Source of the DNA: a virus
DNA: 42,409 bases
Strand: one strand, 5' to 3'
Virus record (IMG/VR): IMGVR_UViG_3300008259_000321
Coordinates: 1 to 42,409 of that record
The position numbers and the translations under genes are program-made. Of the stretch, positions 11,778-21,234 are shown one piece after another (position 1 is the first letter of the stretch; each line of letters begins with the position of its first letter). The notes under the pieces were generated by a model. It saw only the letters and a list, made by a program, of their open reading frames with translations, was not told where the DNA came from and made no database searches.

Positions 11778-12717
11778 ACACTGCCCCCATCTCGTTCACA
11801 TGGCAGATTTCAGCATCGACAATCTTGCCCTTGATGAACGACAGCACGGCGAACCCAGAGCAAGAACCGATCGTAAGGCCTTCTCGGTAGGCAAACTGGG
11901 GGCCGCTGGGTTCGGCTAAGTGTCCGCAGTCAACGCCCCATAAACGCCCATTAGCGTTATCTACGGGGTTCACTCTCAGCTGGTGCAGATGGCCGTGGGC
12001 ATAGCTCAGGCCATATCTCATCGCTGAGTTGTATCCAGAATGAACACCACCGCTTACAGGGCGGTGACGCATACCAAGTTGGTTATTCACCTTGGTCATG
12101 TAGGTGAACTTCCACGCCTTGAAGTAATCCGCTATCGAGAACCCAGCCAGTCCCTCGTACTGGAAAGTGTTGGCAGCTAGGGTTCTATCAAATCTCGCAT
12201 CATGATTGCCCACATGCCACAACTTCAGGGACTCAGGAGAGGCTTTCTCGAAGTCGCTCATGCGTTCCCGGCAAGCATCCAATTCGTCAATCACCCTTGG
12301 GGATTTCTCCCACCCCAACGGCGGATGCCTTGACACTGTGGCTCCATCGAACATATCGCCTAGTGCGGCAATGATCGTGGGGCGTTCCTGCTTGGCAAAT
12401 TCAACAGCCGCTATGTGGGCAGTCGTGATGATTCCCGGCCAGTAATGTGCGTCAGATACGCAGAGGATTTTGCCGGTGTCGATGGAGACGTTGTTCTCTA
12501 GGGGAAACTGCTGGGCCGCTTTGTCCCAGCCATAAACGCTGCTGCTGGTGGTTCTGATCTGGATAGTCTTGAGGGTGATTCCTTTTGCCGATAGGTCTCG
12601 TCTGCGTTTATACACATTCGATTCGGTCATCCCGGCAATCTTGGCTACAGCGGTTGGCGACCCCTTCGCTTGACTCCATACATTTATGAACTCACTATCA
12701 GTCATCTTCTGAGCCAT
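11674..12717 (-). CDS. HTH-metallophosphoesterase fusion
   Basis: 347 residues from ATG 12717; the frame extends to a TTG at 12729, and neither start has a clear ribosome site. Residues about 7-42 (FINVWSQAKGSPTAVAKIAG, then MTESNVYKRRRDL) look like a helix-turn-helix. Then come the calcineurin-type signatures SDAH (D89, H91), GDMFD (D121), GNHD (170-173) and HGHLH (241-245), so the two-metal site is complete. The C-terminus is a Ser/Lys/Arg-rich tail overlapping the antisense zinc-finger reading. The fusion suggests DNA-end or nucleotide processing at DNA; the substrate is unknown. Confidence 0.8.
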   Translation of the reverse strand: MAQKMTDSEFINVWSQAKGSPTAVAKIAGMTESNVYKRRRDLSAKGITLKTIQIRTTSSSVYGWDKAAQQFPLENNVSIDTGKILCVSDAHYWPGIITTAHIAAVEFAKQERPTIIAALGDMFDGATVSRHPPLGWEKSPRVIDELDACRERMSDFEKASPESLKLWHVGNHDARFDRTLAANTFQYEGLAGFSIADYFKAWKFTYMTKVNNQLGMRHRPVSGGVHSGYNSAMRYGLSYAHGHLHQLRVNPVDNANGRLWGVDCGHLAEPSGPQFAYREGLTIGSCSGFAVLSFIKGKIVDAEICHVNEMGAVFRGELIVSHADAASDGSVSKSKKSTAKSRSRSGK

Positions 12718-12776
12718 GCCTTCATCCAAACGTAGAAAGGATGAAGGTTTTTATCAGTAGTTAAAGGAATTTGCAA

Positions 12777-13028
12777 ATGAAAGATAAAGAAAAGCGCGGG
12801 AAATTATCCGTTGTCAAGGATATGCCTGATGAAGTGACTGAGCTTTATCCCAGCATTGACACCATCCTTAACAGTTTCGCAGGCACGAATCCGCTTTATA
12901 TCTTGGTTGTGTCAGTAGATAAGGACGGCACTATCAACTGCGGGTTTAACACGACATCAAAAGCGGAACTGCTCCTGCTGACAGAACAGTTCCGCTATTT
13001 ACTGATGAACGGCGAGTTTGATAGCTAA
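12777..13028 (+). CDS. small hypothetical protein
   Basis: 83 residues from ATG 12777 after AAAGGAAT; an in-frame TTG at 12771 is rejected. The sequence has a strand-rich middle (NPLYILVVSVDKDGTINCGF) and a helical end (AELLLLTEQFRYLLMNGEF). No family recognised. Its TAA stop overlaps the stop of the 2307-residue convergent gene by four bases, so there is no room for a separate terminator at the early-late junction. Confidence 0.65.
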   Translation: MKDKEKRGKLSVVKDMPDEVTELYPSIDTILNSFAGTNPLYILVVSVDKDGTINCGFNTTSKAELLLLTEQFRYLLMNGEFDS

Positions 13029-16000
13029 CCAGTAAAGGCCGCAAAGATAGCCGAGGCAGCGCGAGAAGGAATCTCGCCTCGCTCTCGAAGCACTGGAACT
13101 ACGGACAGCCGAAGGTCTTTGTCAGCCTCTAGTTGTTCCAGATAATCTCGAGTTTGATCTGCCCCCAACTCCGACTTGAGGATGGCATCTCTCGTTTCTC
13201 GATACCGTTTCAAGTAACGCTCGATAGCCAGCACTGACTCGCGAGTCTCGATCAGCCCTCTTCGAGCATTGGCGTAAGCGTAGTACTCCCCGATATCTCC
13301 ACGCTCTGCGATCTTCTTGAGCGTAGCCACCATCTTGTCCGACTCGTCACGCAACTCGTAGAACTCTTGCTGCTGACGATCGCCGGCAGTACCAGCGCCG
13401 TAGAAGAATCGGCGCACACCCGGGATGTTATTGACGTCAGAGTAGTCGGCGCGGGTTCCTGCCGTCTTATCACCGTCCACTTCACGGATGATCTTGTCGG
13501 TCATCAGGAACAAGGACAGGCCCAATGAACCACCGTACCCACCCACCAGATAGTCGAGCTTCATCGGACTGACGTTGATCAGCTTGCCCAACTCCTTGGA
13601 TATCGTGGACGTACGTTCGTCGTACTGCTCCGAAGCCTCGGTTCCCTTGTTCACCCAGTAAGGCACGATGTCCTGCCCGGTGTAGCTGTTCTTGTTGCGC
13701 CAAACATCGATCAGGGGCTTCACAATCTGGAAGCCGGTGATGTCAATGTTCGTGGAGTTGTTCACTTGGCGGACAAGACTGTCGCGGAATCCACGGGCAT
13801 CCATATCCCCGAACATAAAGTTCAGGAAGGTTTCTGGAACTGCCTTGAACATCATGCCGATTTCGAAGGGGATGGGAATCTTCAGCATCACGCCCTCTCC
13901 CAAGACGGGAGCAGGGATCAGCCAGTTGTCATCTCGCACTTCTCGACGGGCTTTCTTGTACTCCTCGTTGTCGCTCATGAGCATGAAGTAGACGCCCGTC
14001 ATGGCGGCCAACATCGCACCGCGCATCAAGGCTCTCTTCTGCGTCACAGCGCGAGGCTCCAGCCCCTCGTACGGCGAGTACTTGCCGTACAGTGAGCGAT
14101 AGATCACATCGAGGCCTTGGATACGGGCGTTCAAGAACGGCACGGAGGCAGTCACAACGCGCCACAGCGGGGTGCCACCACGGCGGCTGAAGTTCAGCAC
14201 TTCGATGGCTGCCTGACGAGCGGCAGCCTCGCTGCCTGTCTGCTTCAGCACCGAGTTGTACACAGCCATACGAGTGGCAGCGTCAGAGCGGGTACTCATG
14301 TCGCCCAGCCAATCCCACACGCGGGTCACAGCGTTGCCGCTAGTGACAGCGTGGTTACGCATGTCAATGCCCTGCTTGCGATACTGTCTCTTGATGTATT
14401 TCTTTAAGTCCTGCGGGTCGGCGGACATATCGTATCCACCCACGATGCCGGTCTTCAGCAGGGTATCGATCTCGCCCATGCCGAACTGCTTCAGCGTGTC
14501 GATGACCGGGACATAGCCAGTGCCACTCGTGACGAACGAGGAAAGCGTATCTCGAAGCATGTTGGCGACGATAAAGCCCGGGTCTCGCGTCACTAACTCT
14601 CGAAGTGCATTCGCTGGCATGGCCAGAATCTTGGTCATCGTGTTGAGAGTCGGATCACCGTAGTTCATCATCGACTCGTGCAGCAGCGGGTCTGCCACTT
14701 CGTAGTAGACCTCGTTGCCATCAACGAATGTCGTCTTGATGTAGCTGCCGCGCTGACGAAGCTGAGATGCCTGCTTCGCCGGGTTCGGTCCATCAATCAG
14801 TCTTGCCTCTCCCACCAGCACTGAGTTACGCAGGATGCGATTGGCAGCCACGTTCTTCAAGCCGGCAGAGATGATGCCGAATGCGTTCTTCGAGATCATC
14901 TCGAACGGGTCAGCATCCTCCAGGTCTTTCGCCCTGTCGGTCAAAGCGCGAGTGAGGAAGTCGGCCTTCGTCATAGAGGACTTGCGGCGGAAGCCTTGGT
15001 CACGCATGACCGCCTCTTCCATCTCCTCGTAGAACGGGAAGTAATCACCCCACTGCTTCCACTTATCAGCCAAGTCCTCCGTCAAAATGCCGGTGTCCTT
15101 GCCGAACTGGATCAGCGTGTTGTTCCAGTTCTGGTACTTGTTGTACGCCTCAGTGACTTGCGGGAATTCAGTGTCGATCTCTTCGATCAACTGACTGATC
15201 TTTGCATCACTCGGGTTGTCCACAAGCCTGACTTTCTTGGCAGCCTCGATGATCTCTTTGAGAGCTGCCACTCGATTGGGGTCTGCATCCGGGCCAATGT
15301 TGTCAAGCTCGAACATCGCTTGCTTGGCACGATTGCGGAAACCCTGCACACGCTTGAGCGTGGAGTAGGCTTTGAACTGCCCCATACCATTAGGCACAGT
15401 GCCGTTGACGAGCGGCCCCAAGATATCGAGCAAGCCCGGAGTGCTGGAGTCCACATCGATGTAGCCAGCAAACTTGTCGTTCTCGAAAGCACCGGGGTCT
15501 GCCGCAATCATATTGCGACCCGACACCCACTTCACACCGCCATAGTTCATGGCAGATGCCAGCCATCCTCTGGCTCGATCCAGCTGACCGAGGGCAGCAC
15601 TCGCTGAAGTTTCAGCCAGCAGCATTCCCTCGTTCTCGGTTCCGATGAGGGCAGACTCTTGGCGACGAAACTCGTTGTAGCGATCGATCACTGCCTTGCG
15701 GAATACGCGAGAGAAGTCATCAAAGGCAGACTTGAATCCGCCATCCTGCCAGCTCTCTAGGATCATGAGAGCCTTCTGCCCGAACGTCATATCCTCCGGC
15801 TTGATCTTGCCGTAACGACGTACGCCTTCCTCGATCACATCGTTGTTGATCGGGTCTTCCGCAATCTCATTCAGGCGGAATCGATTTCCCGAATCTGGGA
15901 ACGGCACTTCCCTGCCATCTTGATCGAACTTCAGGGCAGCGGCAGTGGCGATCTTCGGAGCATTCGGATTGAAGCGCGGGATGTAACCCTTCGGCGTATT

Positions 16001-19000
16001 GCCGATATGGGTTTCCATAAAGTCATCAACGCGCTTCTCGTCTGCCTCTGAGATAGGCGTTTCGAGAGCAAGAGAACCTTCATCCACATCCCCGTATGGA
16101 GCCATTGACTCCTCACGAGACACGGGCATCGGGATGCTGGCGTTACCTTCCTGCGCTTCAATGCGAGTCGGCCACGATTCTACGTAGTCAAACTCACCCG
16201 GCTTGCTTTGCTCAGACCAGCGAATGGGATTCGGGTCCATAGTGCGAAGGATGACCGGCATTGAGCTATATCCGGCGTTCTTCAACGCCCTTGCTCTGTG
16301 CCTGCCCTCGTGACCGACAATCTTGAGAACTCCGTTCTCATTCAGAGATGCATGCAGGAACGGGATGGAACTGAACTTCTTCCCTTCGGCCAGAAGCTTT
16401 TGAATATCATCATCCTTGGCCTGCATGTAGCCAGGCCTTGCCAACTTCAGGAAGTCATCGATGTTCATCTCGATGAGCTTCTCTCTGCTTTTGTAATCTG
16501 GGACACGCAAGCGATTGACAGCGACAGGATCGAACATGCCAACCGCGCTACCCTTGCTGGGTCTTACGCCATCCTTGCCAACCACCACTTCCAAGTCAGA
16601 CTGAGTGATCTTGACTGGGCCACGGCGACGCTCACCCTTGTTCACGATCTTCTTCACTTTCGCCAACTCTTGGTCTGCGAAGTTCAGCGATCGGATCGTG
16701 GCATTGGCGTCCGGGTTGAATACAGAGAGTCCCGGCGTTCTCGCGCCGATCTCTCCATCTGCAACAGCAGAGAAGATTTGATCAATGGACGTAGCACCTG
16801 ATCCCTTCCACGCCGTAGCGAAGGACTGGATGAAGTTCATGATGCGCTGGAACAGGGAAGCGGGTTTGCCTGCGGCAAACTTGCCGCCGTGCTTACGCCA
16901 CAGGCGGAAGCTCTCTGCCACTGCCTCCTCGACGAGTTGCATCTCGTTGAGTCCTTTGCCTGCATAACGCAGACGAATCTCATCGAGCATGGTGGTGGGA
17001 GGCAGCTTGCCCTTTGGCTTGAGCATCAAGCTCGTATCGCCAGCCTCATCGAGGTAGGCTCTATTGATCTTGGCAGTGCGAACGAAGTTCGAGAGAGTGT
17101 TCCACTCCTGCTCGGTGAACATATCCGCTTCACGCATAGCGTGAATGGTTTCGTGATCCACCGTACTGACAATGCGATCGATGATCGCTTCAGTGGATAC
17201 GTTCGGATCATTCAACTGATCGCCAATGTTGATGACGATGGACTTCTTGATGGGCGAGAAGTAGCCAAGTTGCATGACCGTCTGGCCAGAGGGCAGCTTG
17301 CGAGTTTTAGCCTCGCCCTTGTTCAGCGAGTACTTAACAAACTTGGCAATGCCGTAACGATTCAGAGCGTCAGCCAGAATCTTGTCGAAGTTCGTGGCAA
17401 CACGCTCAACTTGCGGGTCAGCGCCTTGCGCAACGGCAGCTTCTTCTCGCTTCTCCGCTTCCTGCTTCACTTCCGCAGTGGGAGTCTTCGGGTCAGTGAC
17501 TGCCTGCTTCGCCTGCTGCTCGACACGCTTAACGGAATCTTCCGTAAAGCCTGACGCTCTCATTCTGGCGGCAGCCTGCTCCACGGTTTCGTTCTGCAGC
17601 AGTCCCGCTGCCTTAGCCTTACGATCGGCAATGTAGTCTTGCTCTGATCGAATCAGTTGGATTTTCCCAGGAACGACTGGCTTGACTCTGCCGCTAAAGA
17701 GCAGATCGCTATACATCTGCTTCGAGGCAGCATCCGAAAGTCCAGTGGCTGCCTGAATATCCTTGGCAGAAAGGCTCGGCGTCTTGCCGTCTTTGGCTGT
17801 GCCAAGCACGCCAAGAACTCCCTCGAACTGAGAGCGGCTGTACTGACGACGGAATAAGTTCGGAAACTTGATCGTCTCCGGCATGGCGGGAGTGTTGGCA
17901 ATGCGCGTCATCAAGTAGGTGTACTTGGCGTAGTCTTTGAACGCCTTATCCTTGACGTCGATCTTGAGGTTCTTGTCGTTACCGAGTTTTGTCAGGGCAG
18001 ATGCCGTGATGGTTCGCTTGTTGGCGAAGTTCGGGTCAACCAGCACTTCTCGCTTGATGTACTTGTTCAGCAAATCGTTCTGCTCAGTAATCTGAGCAAA
18101 GCTTTGCATCATCTCGTCGAAGTCCTTCGGGCCAAGTAACTTCTTGGCTTCCTCTGGCGAGTAGAAGTCCTTCATGCCGACTCGCTTTTCCTTCGGCAGG
18201 AAAGCGGAGATAACCGACTTCTGAACCAGTCGGTTCTTCGGTGATCGCAGTGATGCTGCCAGACGATAAGCGGGGTTGTTATCGATCAGGCCAGTGAAGC
18301 GCAACACATTGGCTGCCGAGATGGCAGCGTTCTGGTTGTTGATCTCAGCCAAGTCAACAAACGCATCGTTGACGGAGGCGTACTGCTTGTCCGTCACGGG
18401 TGATGCAGTCATCACATCAACAAGACCGAACGTGCCATCGCCTAACGGCTGCACTTTGATGAAGCTATCTTCACTCGGCGTTGCAATGCGACCGCCTTGA
18501 ATGGCAGAGAGGATTCTCGCTGGCTCTATGCCCGGGATGTTTCCATCCTTAGAAACGCTCAGAGCTTTGCGTACAGCACCAAATGCCACGCCCTCTGCCA
18601 CTTCCTTGGAGGGTTTGGCAATGCCAAGATCACCGGCTGCCGCTATGGCAACCGCATCCTCTACGCTTCGGCCAGCGGCGAGTTCCCCAGTGATGTCGTA
18701 ATAGCCATCACCTTCAGGGCTGTAGGCCATCGTCGAAACGCCGCCCTTACCGTCAGGCGATGAGAACACGGTGACACGAGTGAAGCGATCTGGATTACCA
18801 GAGAGTGATACCGTGTAGATGCCCTCGTTAGTGGGGGCAGCAGGGATGGCGCTAGGCGGCGGCAGCATCAATACGCTAGGAGCCGGCTGGCCACGCTTGG
18901 CTGCATCTTCCTCGCGCTGCTTGCGAATCTCTTCTGCCTGATCTGCAGTGAAGCGGTCAATGCGCTGACGTCGGAGCTTCTCTTCCTTATCTCGGTAAAG

Positions 19001-19948
19001 CTTGTTGGCCACTGTGCGGCGGCCACCCATTGCATCGACGATCACATCCGCAATCGCACCGACACCGCCACCCACCATCAGATCGTCCATGAAGGACTCA
19101 CCGATCTCGATGTCAGCGTCGTAAGCCACATTGCTCACGATGTTCTGGCCGATACCCGCCAAGCCTTCCTGCAATCCTTCTGCTGCGCCTTGCGTAACAG
19201 CGCCTTTCGTTAGGCGCATGATGTCGTCGGACACAGAGCCAGCAAGGGGGCTGCGCTTATCTAATCGAGAGAAGATGTTCAGCAACGCAGAACCCGTCTC
19301 CGGCGTCACCTTACTGAAGAGCCGATTGATCGGCAGCATTTCAGTGGCGCCGATACCAGCACCACCAATGAGGCCAGCAATCTCCTGCCCGGCAGTGATT
19401 TCTTTGCCAAGCTCACGCTCTTGCTGCATGCGCTGCGCTTGTTCGCCAGCGCCGCCTGCTACAGCCAAACCCACGCCGGCAGTACGGGCAGCTACGCCAG
19501 TGGCGGAGGCTCCGAGTGCTTTAGCAATGCCACCCGGCATGGCGTAAGTGGCAACAGAGCCTAATCCTGCGCCTAACTTCGAAGCTAAGAAATCCTTGTA
19601 CGGCTCCTCTGGAGCGAGGATGCTCTCGTCCTCTAAGTACTTCTGTGCGGCAGCAAGATTGGTTTCAAACTCCGTGTCGATGCCCGGAGTGACAGCGCCA
19701 GCAACGCCCTGCGCTGCCCCAATCAGAGAACTTGCAAAGCCACGCGGGATTCCCTTGAAGAACTCCGCCGCTCCACCGCCTAATGTTTGATAGGGATCAA
19801 GCAAGGAGCCGTATTCATCTGGGAACCGCTGCGCCAAATCCAATCTGAGGCGATACCGATCTTCCTCGGTAAGTTGCTCAGGGAGATCCAACGTGCTGCC
19901 ATCGGGCAGTCGAAATGATCTTTTATTGGCAGGCACTAATGTGGCCAT
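13025..19948 (-). CDS. giant polyvalent virion protein (HExxH, ParB-like and LPD38-like regions)
   Basis: 2307 residues. The start RLPDGSTLDLPEQLTEEDRY resembles N-termini of podovirus internal proteins. Residues about 45-310 are Gly/Ala-rich and amphipathic. Residues 932-936 are HETIH, with a distal EEAVAES near 1010, a gluzincin-like metalloprotease signature. Around 1212-1218 is GHEGRHR, a ParB-N-like motif within a 'finds neighbours' type module. About 1780-2130 (DPGFIVANMLRDTLSSFVTS, then NFSRRGGTPLWRVV and VPFLNARIQGLD) matches LPD38 of phage polyvalent proteins. It probably is packed in the capsid and ejected with DNA. It is the last late gene. Confidence 0.75.
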   Translation of the reverse strand: MATLVPANKRSFRLPDGSTLDLPEQLTEEDRYRLRLDLAQRFPDEYGSLLDPYQTLGGGAAEFFKGIPRGFASSLIGAAQGVAGAVTPGIDTEFETNLAAAQKYLEDESILAPEEPYKDFLASKLGAGLGSVATYAMPGGIAKALGASATGVAARTAGVGLAVAGGAGEQAQRMQQERELGKEITAGQEIAGLIGGAGIGATEMLPINRLFSKVTPETGSALLNIFSRLDKRSPLAGSVSDDIMRLTKGAVTQGAAEGLQEGLAGIGQNIVSNVAYDADIEIGESFMDDLMVGGGVGAIADVIVDAMGGRRTVANKLYRDKEEKLRRQRIDRFTADQAEEIRKQREEDAAKRGQPAPSVLMLPPPSAIPAAPTNEGIYTVSLSGNPDRFTRVTVFSSPDGKGGVSTMAYSPEGDGYYDITGELAAGRSVEDAVAIAAAGDLGIAKPSKEVAEGVAFGAVRKALSVSKDGNIPGIEPARILSAIQGGRIATPSEDSFIKVQPLGDGTFGLVDVMTASPVTDKQYASVNDAFVDLAEINNQNAAISAANVLRFTGLIDNNPAYRLAASLRSPKNRLVQKSVISAFLPKEKRVGMKDFYSPEEAKKLLGPKDFDEMMQSFAQITEQNDLLNKYIKREVLVDPNFANKRTITASALTKLGNDKNLKIDVKDKAFKDYAKYTYLMTRIANTPAMPETIKFPNLFRRQYSRSQFEGVLGVLGTAKDGKTPSLSAKDIQAATGLSDAASKQMYSDLLFSGRVKPVVPGKIQLIRSEQDYIADRKAKAAGLLQNETVEQAAARMRASGFTEDSVKRVEQQAKQAVTDPKTPTAEVKQEAEKREEAAVAQGADPQVERVATNFDKILADALNRYGIAKFVKYSLNKGEAKTRKLPSGQTVMQLGYFSPIKKSIVINIGDQLNDPNVSTEAIIDRIVSTVDHETIHAMREADMFTEQEWNTLSNFVRTAKINRAYLDEAGDTSLMLKPKGKLPPTTMLDEIRLRYAGKGLNEMQLVEEAVAESFRLWRKHGGKFAAGKPASLFQRIMNFIQSFATAWKGSGATSIDQIFSAVADGEIGARTPGLSVFNPDANATIRSLNFADQELAKVKKIVNKGERRRGPVKITQSDLEVVVGKDGVRPSKGSAVGMFDPVAVNRLRVPDYKSREKLIEMNIDDFLKLARPGYMQAKDDDIQKLLAEGKKFSSIPFLHASLNENGVLKIVGHEGRHRARALKNAGYSSMPVILRTMDPNPIRWSEQSKPGEFDYVESWPTRIEAQEGNASIPMPVSREESMAPYGDVDEGSLALETPISEADEKRVDDFMETHIGNTPKGYIPRFNPNAPKIATAAALKFDQDGREVPFPDSGNRFRLNEIAEDPINNDVIEEGVRRYGKIKPEDMTFGQKALMILESWQDGGFKSAFDDFSRVFRKAVIDRYNEFRRQESALIGTENEGMLLAETSASAALGQLDRARGWLASAMNYGGVKWVSGRNMIAADPGAFENDKFAGYIDVDSSTPGLLDILGPLVNGTVPNGMGQFKAYSTLKRVQGFRNRAKQAMFELDNIGPDADPNRVAALKEIIEAAKKVRLVDNPSDAKISQLIEEIDTEFPQVTEAYNKYQNWNNTLIQFGKDTGILTEDLADKWKQWGDYFPFYEEMEEAVMRDQGFRRKSSMTKADFLTRALTDRAKDLEDADPFEMISKNAFGIISAGLKNVAANRILRNSVLVGEARLIDGPNPAKQASQLRQRGSYIKTTFVDGNEVYYEVADPLLHESMMNYGDPTLNTMTKILAMPANALRELVTRDPGFIVANMLRDTLSSFVTSGTGYVPVIDTLKQFGMGEIDTLLKTGIVGGYDMSADPQDLKKYIKRQYRKQGIDMRNHAVTSGNAVTRVWDWLGDMSTRSDAATRMAVYNSVLKQTGSEAAARQAAIEVLNFSRRGGTPLWRVVTASVPFLNARIQGLDVIYRSLYGKYSPYEGLEPRAVTQKRALMRGAMLAAMTGVYFMLMSDNEEYKKARREVRDDNWLIPAPVLGEGVMLKIPIPFEIGMMFKAVPETFLNFMFGDMDARGFRDSLVRQVNNSTNIDITGFQIVKPLIDVWRNKNSYTGQDIVPYWVNKGTEASEQYDERTSTISKELGKLINVSPMKLDYLVGGYGGSLGLSLFLMTDKIIREVDGDKTAGTRADYSDVNNIPGVRRFFYGAGTAGDRQQQEFYELRDESDKMVATLKKIAERGDIGEYYAYANARRGLIETRESVLAIERYLKRYRETRDAILKSELGADQTRDYLEQLEADKDLRLSVVPVLRERGEIPSRAASAIFAAFTG

Positions 19949-19972
19949 TCAGAACCCCAATTGTCGATGTAA

Positions 19973-20989
19973 TTACAGGGCGGATTCTAAGTCAGAAGCA
20001 GAGGCAAAGTTCTGCCCCATTAGTGGGAATGTCGGTGTCCCCTTGCCTCGATAGTAATCTGCCTGAGACTGCAGCAAATTCTCTCTAGCAGTCAACAATC
20101 GATCGTCGTTGTCCTGCGCTTGCCGCGCAATCGCCAAACGCTCAGCATCGTTCTTAGCTGCCGCCACTCTGGCAGCGGCCTCTTCACGCAGGGCTTGACG
20201 GCGCATGTCGATGTCAGTGAGCTTGAGACGAATCTCGGTGTCGAACCGAGCCTGGTCACGAGCGATAGCCGCAGCCTCGCGAGCATCAGCCCGTTGCTCT
20301 GTGCGTTGACGCTCTTTGATCCCCATCAAACCCATCTCGAAATCACGCTGTTCGCGGCGGAACTCGCGATTGGCTGCCTGCTGTTGACGAGTCAATGCCG
20401 ACAAGCCACGGGCGATATCACCACGCTGGGTGGCAGTGCCAATCACTTCCCCAAGGCCGGCCAGCATCTCTGCCTGACTCATGCGCCTAAAGTCTTCCTC
20501 GTTCGGCTGATAGCGGTAGTAACGCTCCAGCATCTCCGGCGTGAATTCATCAGCGCGTTTGCCAGTGACAGCCACTTCCTGCAACGCCTCGATGCCGGGG
20601 CGTCTAGCTACGGTTGGGCGAACTCCAGCCTGCGGCGCAGCAGCAGGGGGAGCCGGAGGCGCCACTGCCGTATCACCTCCCACCGGCACCCCACGGATCA
20701 TGGCGGTTTGTCCGCTGATAATGTTCTCGATTCCGGGTATGCGAGGGGCAGCATCAACGGACGTAATGCCAGGGGCTGAGGACGGCGTAGCCACCGGAGC
20801 CTGCCCGATAGCAGGGGCGGTCGCTAATCCTTTCATCGATGCCAATTCCGCCCGTAGAGCGGACGCATCTCCGCCTGCGGCTTCGACAGTCGCAATCTCC
20901 CGCCTCAGACCTACTTCCGAGCGGCGGGGAGTCAACGCCCTCAAGCCTCGGCGGACAAGATTCGACAGCGGCTGCCCCGGCACATTCAT
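19973..20989 (-). CDS. probable internal virion protein
   Basis: 338 residues from ATG 20989, which forms an ATGA overlap with the upstream stop; an in-frame ATG four codons earlier (21001) is less favoured. The N-terminal part has Pro/Ala-rich linkers. The C-terminal 150 residues are a long Arg/Glu/Ala helix (QQQAANREFRREQRDFEMGL, then ARVAAAKNDAERLAIARQAQ), typical of phage ejection or core proteins. No family named. It sits directly upstream of the 2307-residue protein. Confidence 0.6.
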   Translation of the reverse strand: MNVPGQPLSNLVRRGLRALTPRRSEVGLRREIATVEAAGGDASALRAELASMKGLATAPAIGQAPVATPSSAPGITSVDAAPRIPGIENIISGQTAMIRGVPVGGDTAVAPPAPPAAAPQAGVRPTVARRPGIEALQEVAVTGKRADEFTPEMLERYYRYQPNEEDFRRMSQAEMLAGLGEVIGTATQRGDIARGLSALTRQQQAANREFRREQRDFEMGLMGIKERQRTEQRADAREAAAIARDQARFDTEIRLKLTDIDMRRQALREEAAARVAAAKNDAERLAIARQAQDNDDRLLTARENLLQSQADYYRGKGTPTFPLMGQNFASASDLESAL

Positions 20990-21231
20990 GCCTTCTTGCA
21001 TCCGTGCATCATCTGCCCTGCAAAGGCGGCTGCCTGCTGCTGAGCGACCGGGGGAGCCACTTCCTGCTGGGCTGCCATCTGCCGCTCAACCCGCTGGCGA
21101 TCCTGCTGGCGGCGCTGAATCTCAGCCATAACGAGGTACGGGGGGTAGCCCCGCATCGGCTGCTGGGCTTCTTGCAATAAGGACTGGTCGCTAAAGGACT
21201 CTAAGTCCTTCTGTTGGTCAATCAGGCTCAT
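20986..21231 (-). CDS. small virion-associated protein
   Basis: 81 residues. DLESFSDQSLLQEAQQPMRG, then YPPYLVMAEIQRRQQDRQRV resembles a short module (P-P-Y-L-V-x-x-E-I-x-R-R) seen at the N-terminus of internal virion proteins in marine podoviruses. The end is Gln/Ala-rich. Here it is its own gene, joined by ATGA to the next one, so the two may be halves of what is one protein elsewhere. No slippery heptamer is visible at the junction. Confidence 0.6.
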   Translation of the reverse strand: MSLIDQQKDLESFSDQSLLQEAQQPMRGYPPYLVMAEIQRRQQDRQRVERQMAAQQEVAPPVAQQQAAAFAGQMMHGCKKA

Positions 21232-21234
21232 CGA

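Noticed and set aside
14996-17554. Long plus-strand readings (14996-15607, 16298-16801, 16889-17554)
   Set aside because: They lie wholly antisense to the 2307-residue gene, which has clear domains; no ribosome sites or coherent folds.
20980-21005. Programmed frameshift between the 81-residue and 338-residue proteins
   Set aside because: A clean ATGA overlap explains the junction; no slippery site.
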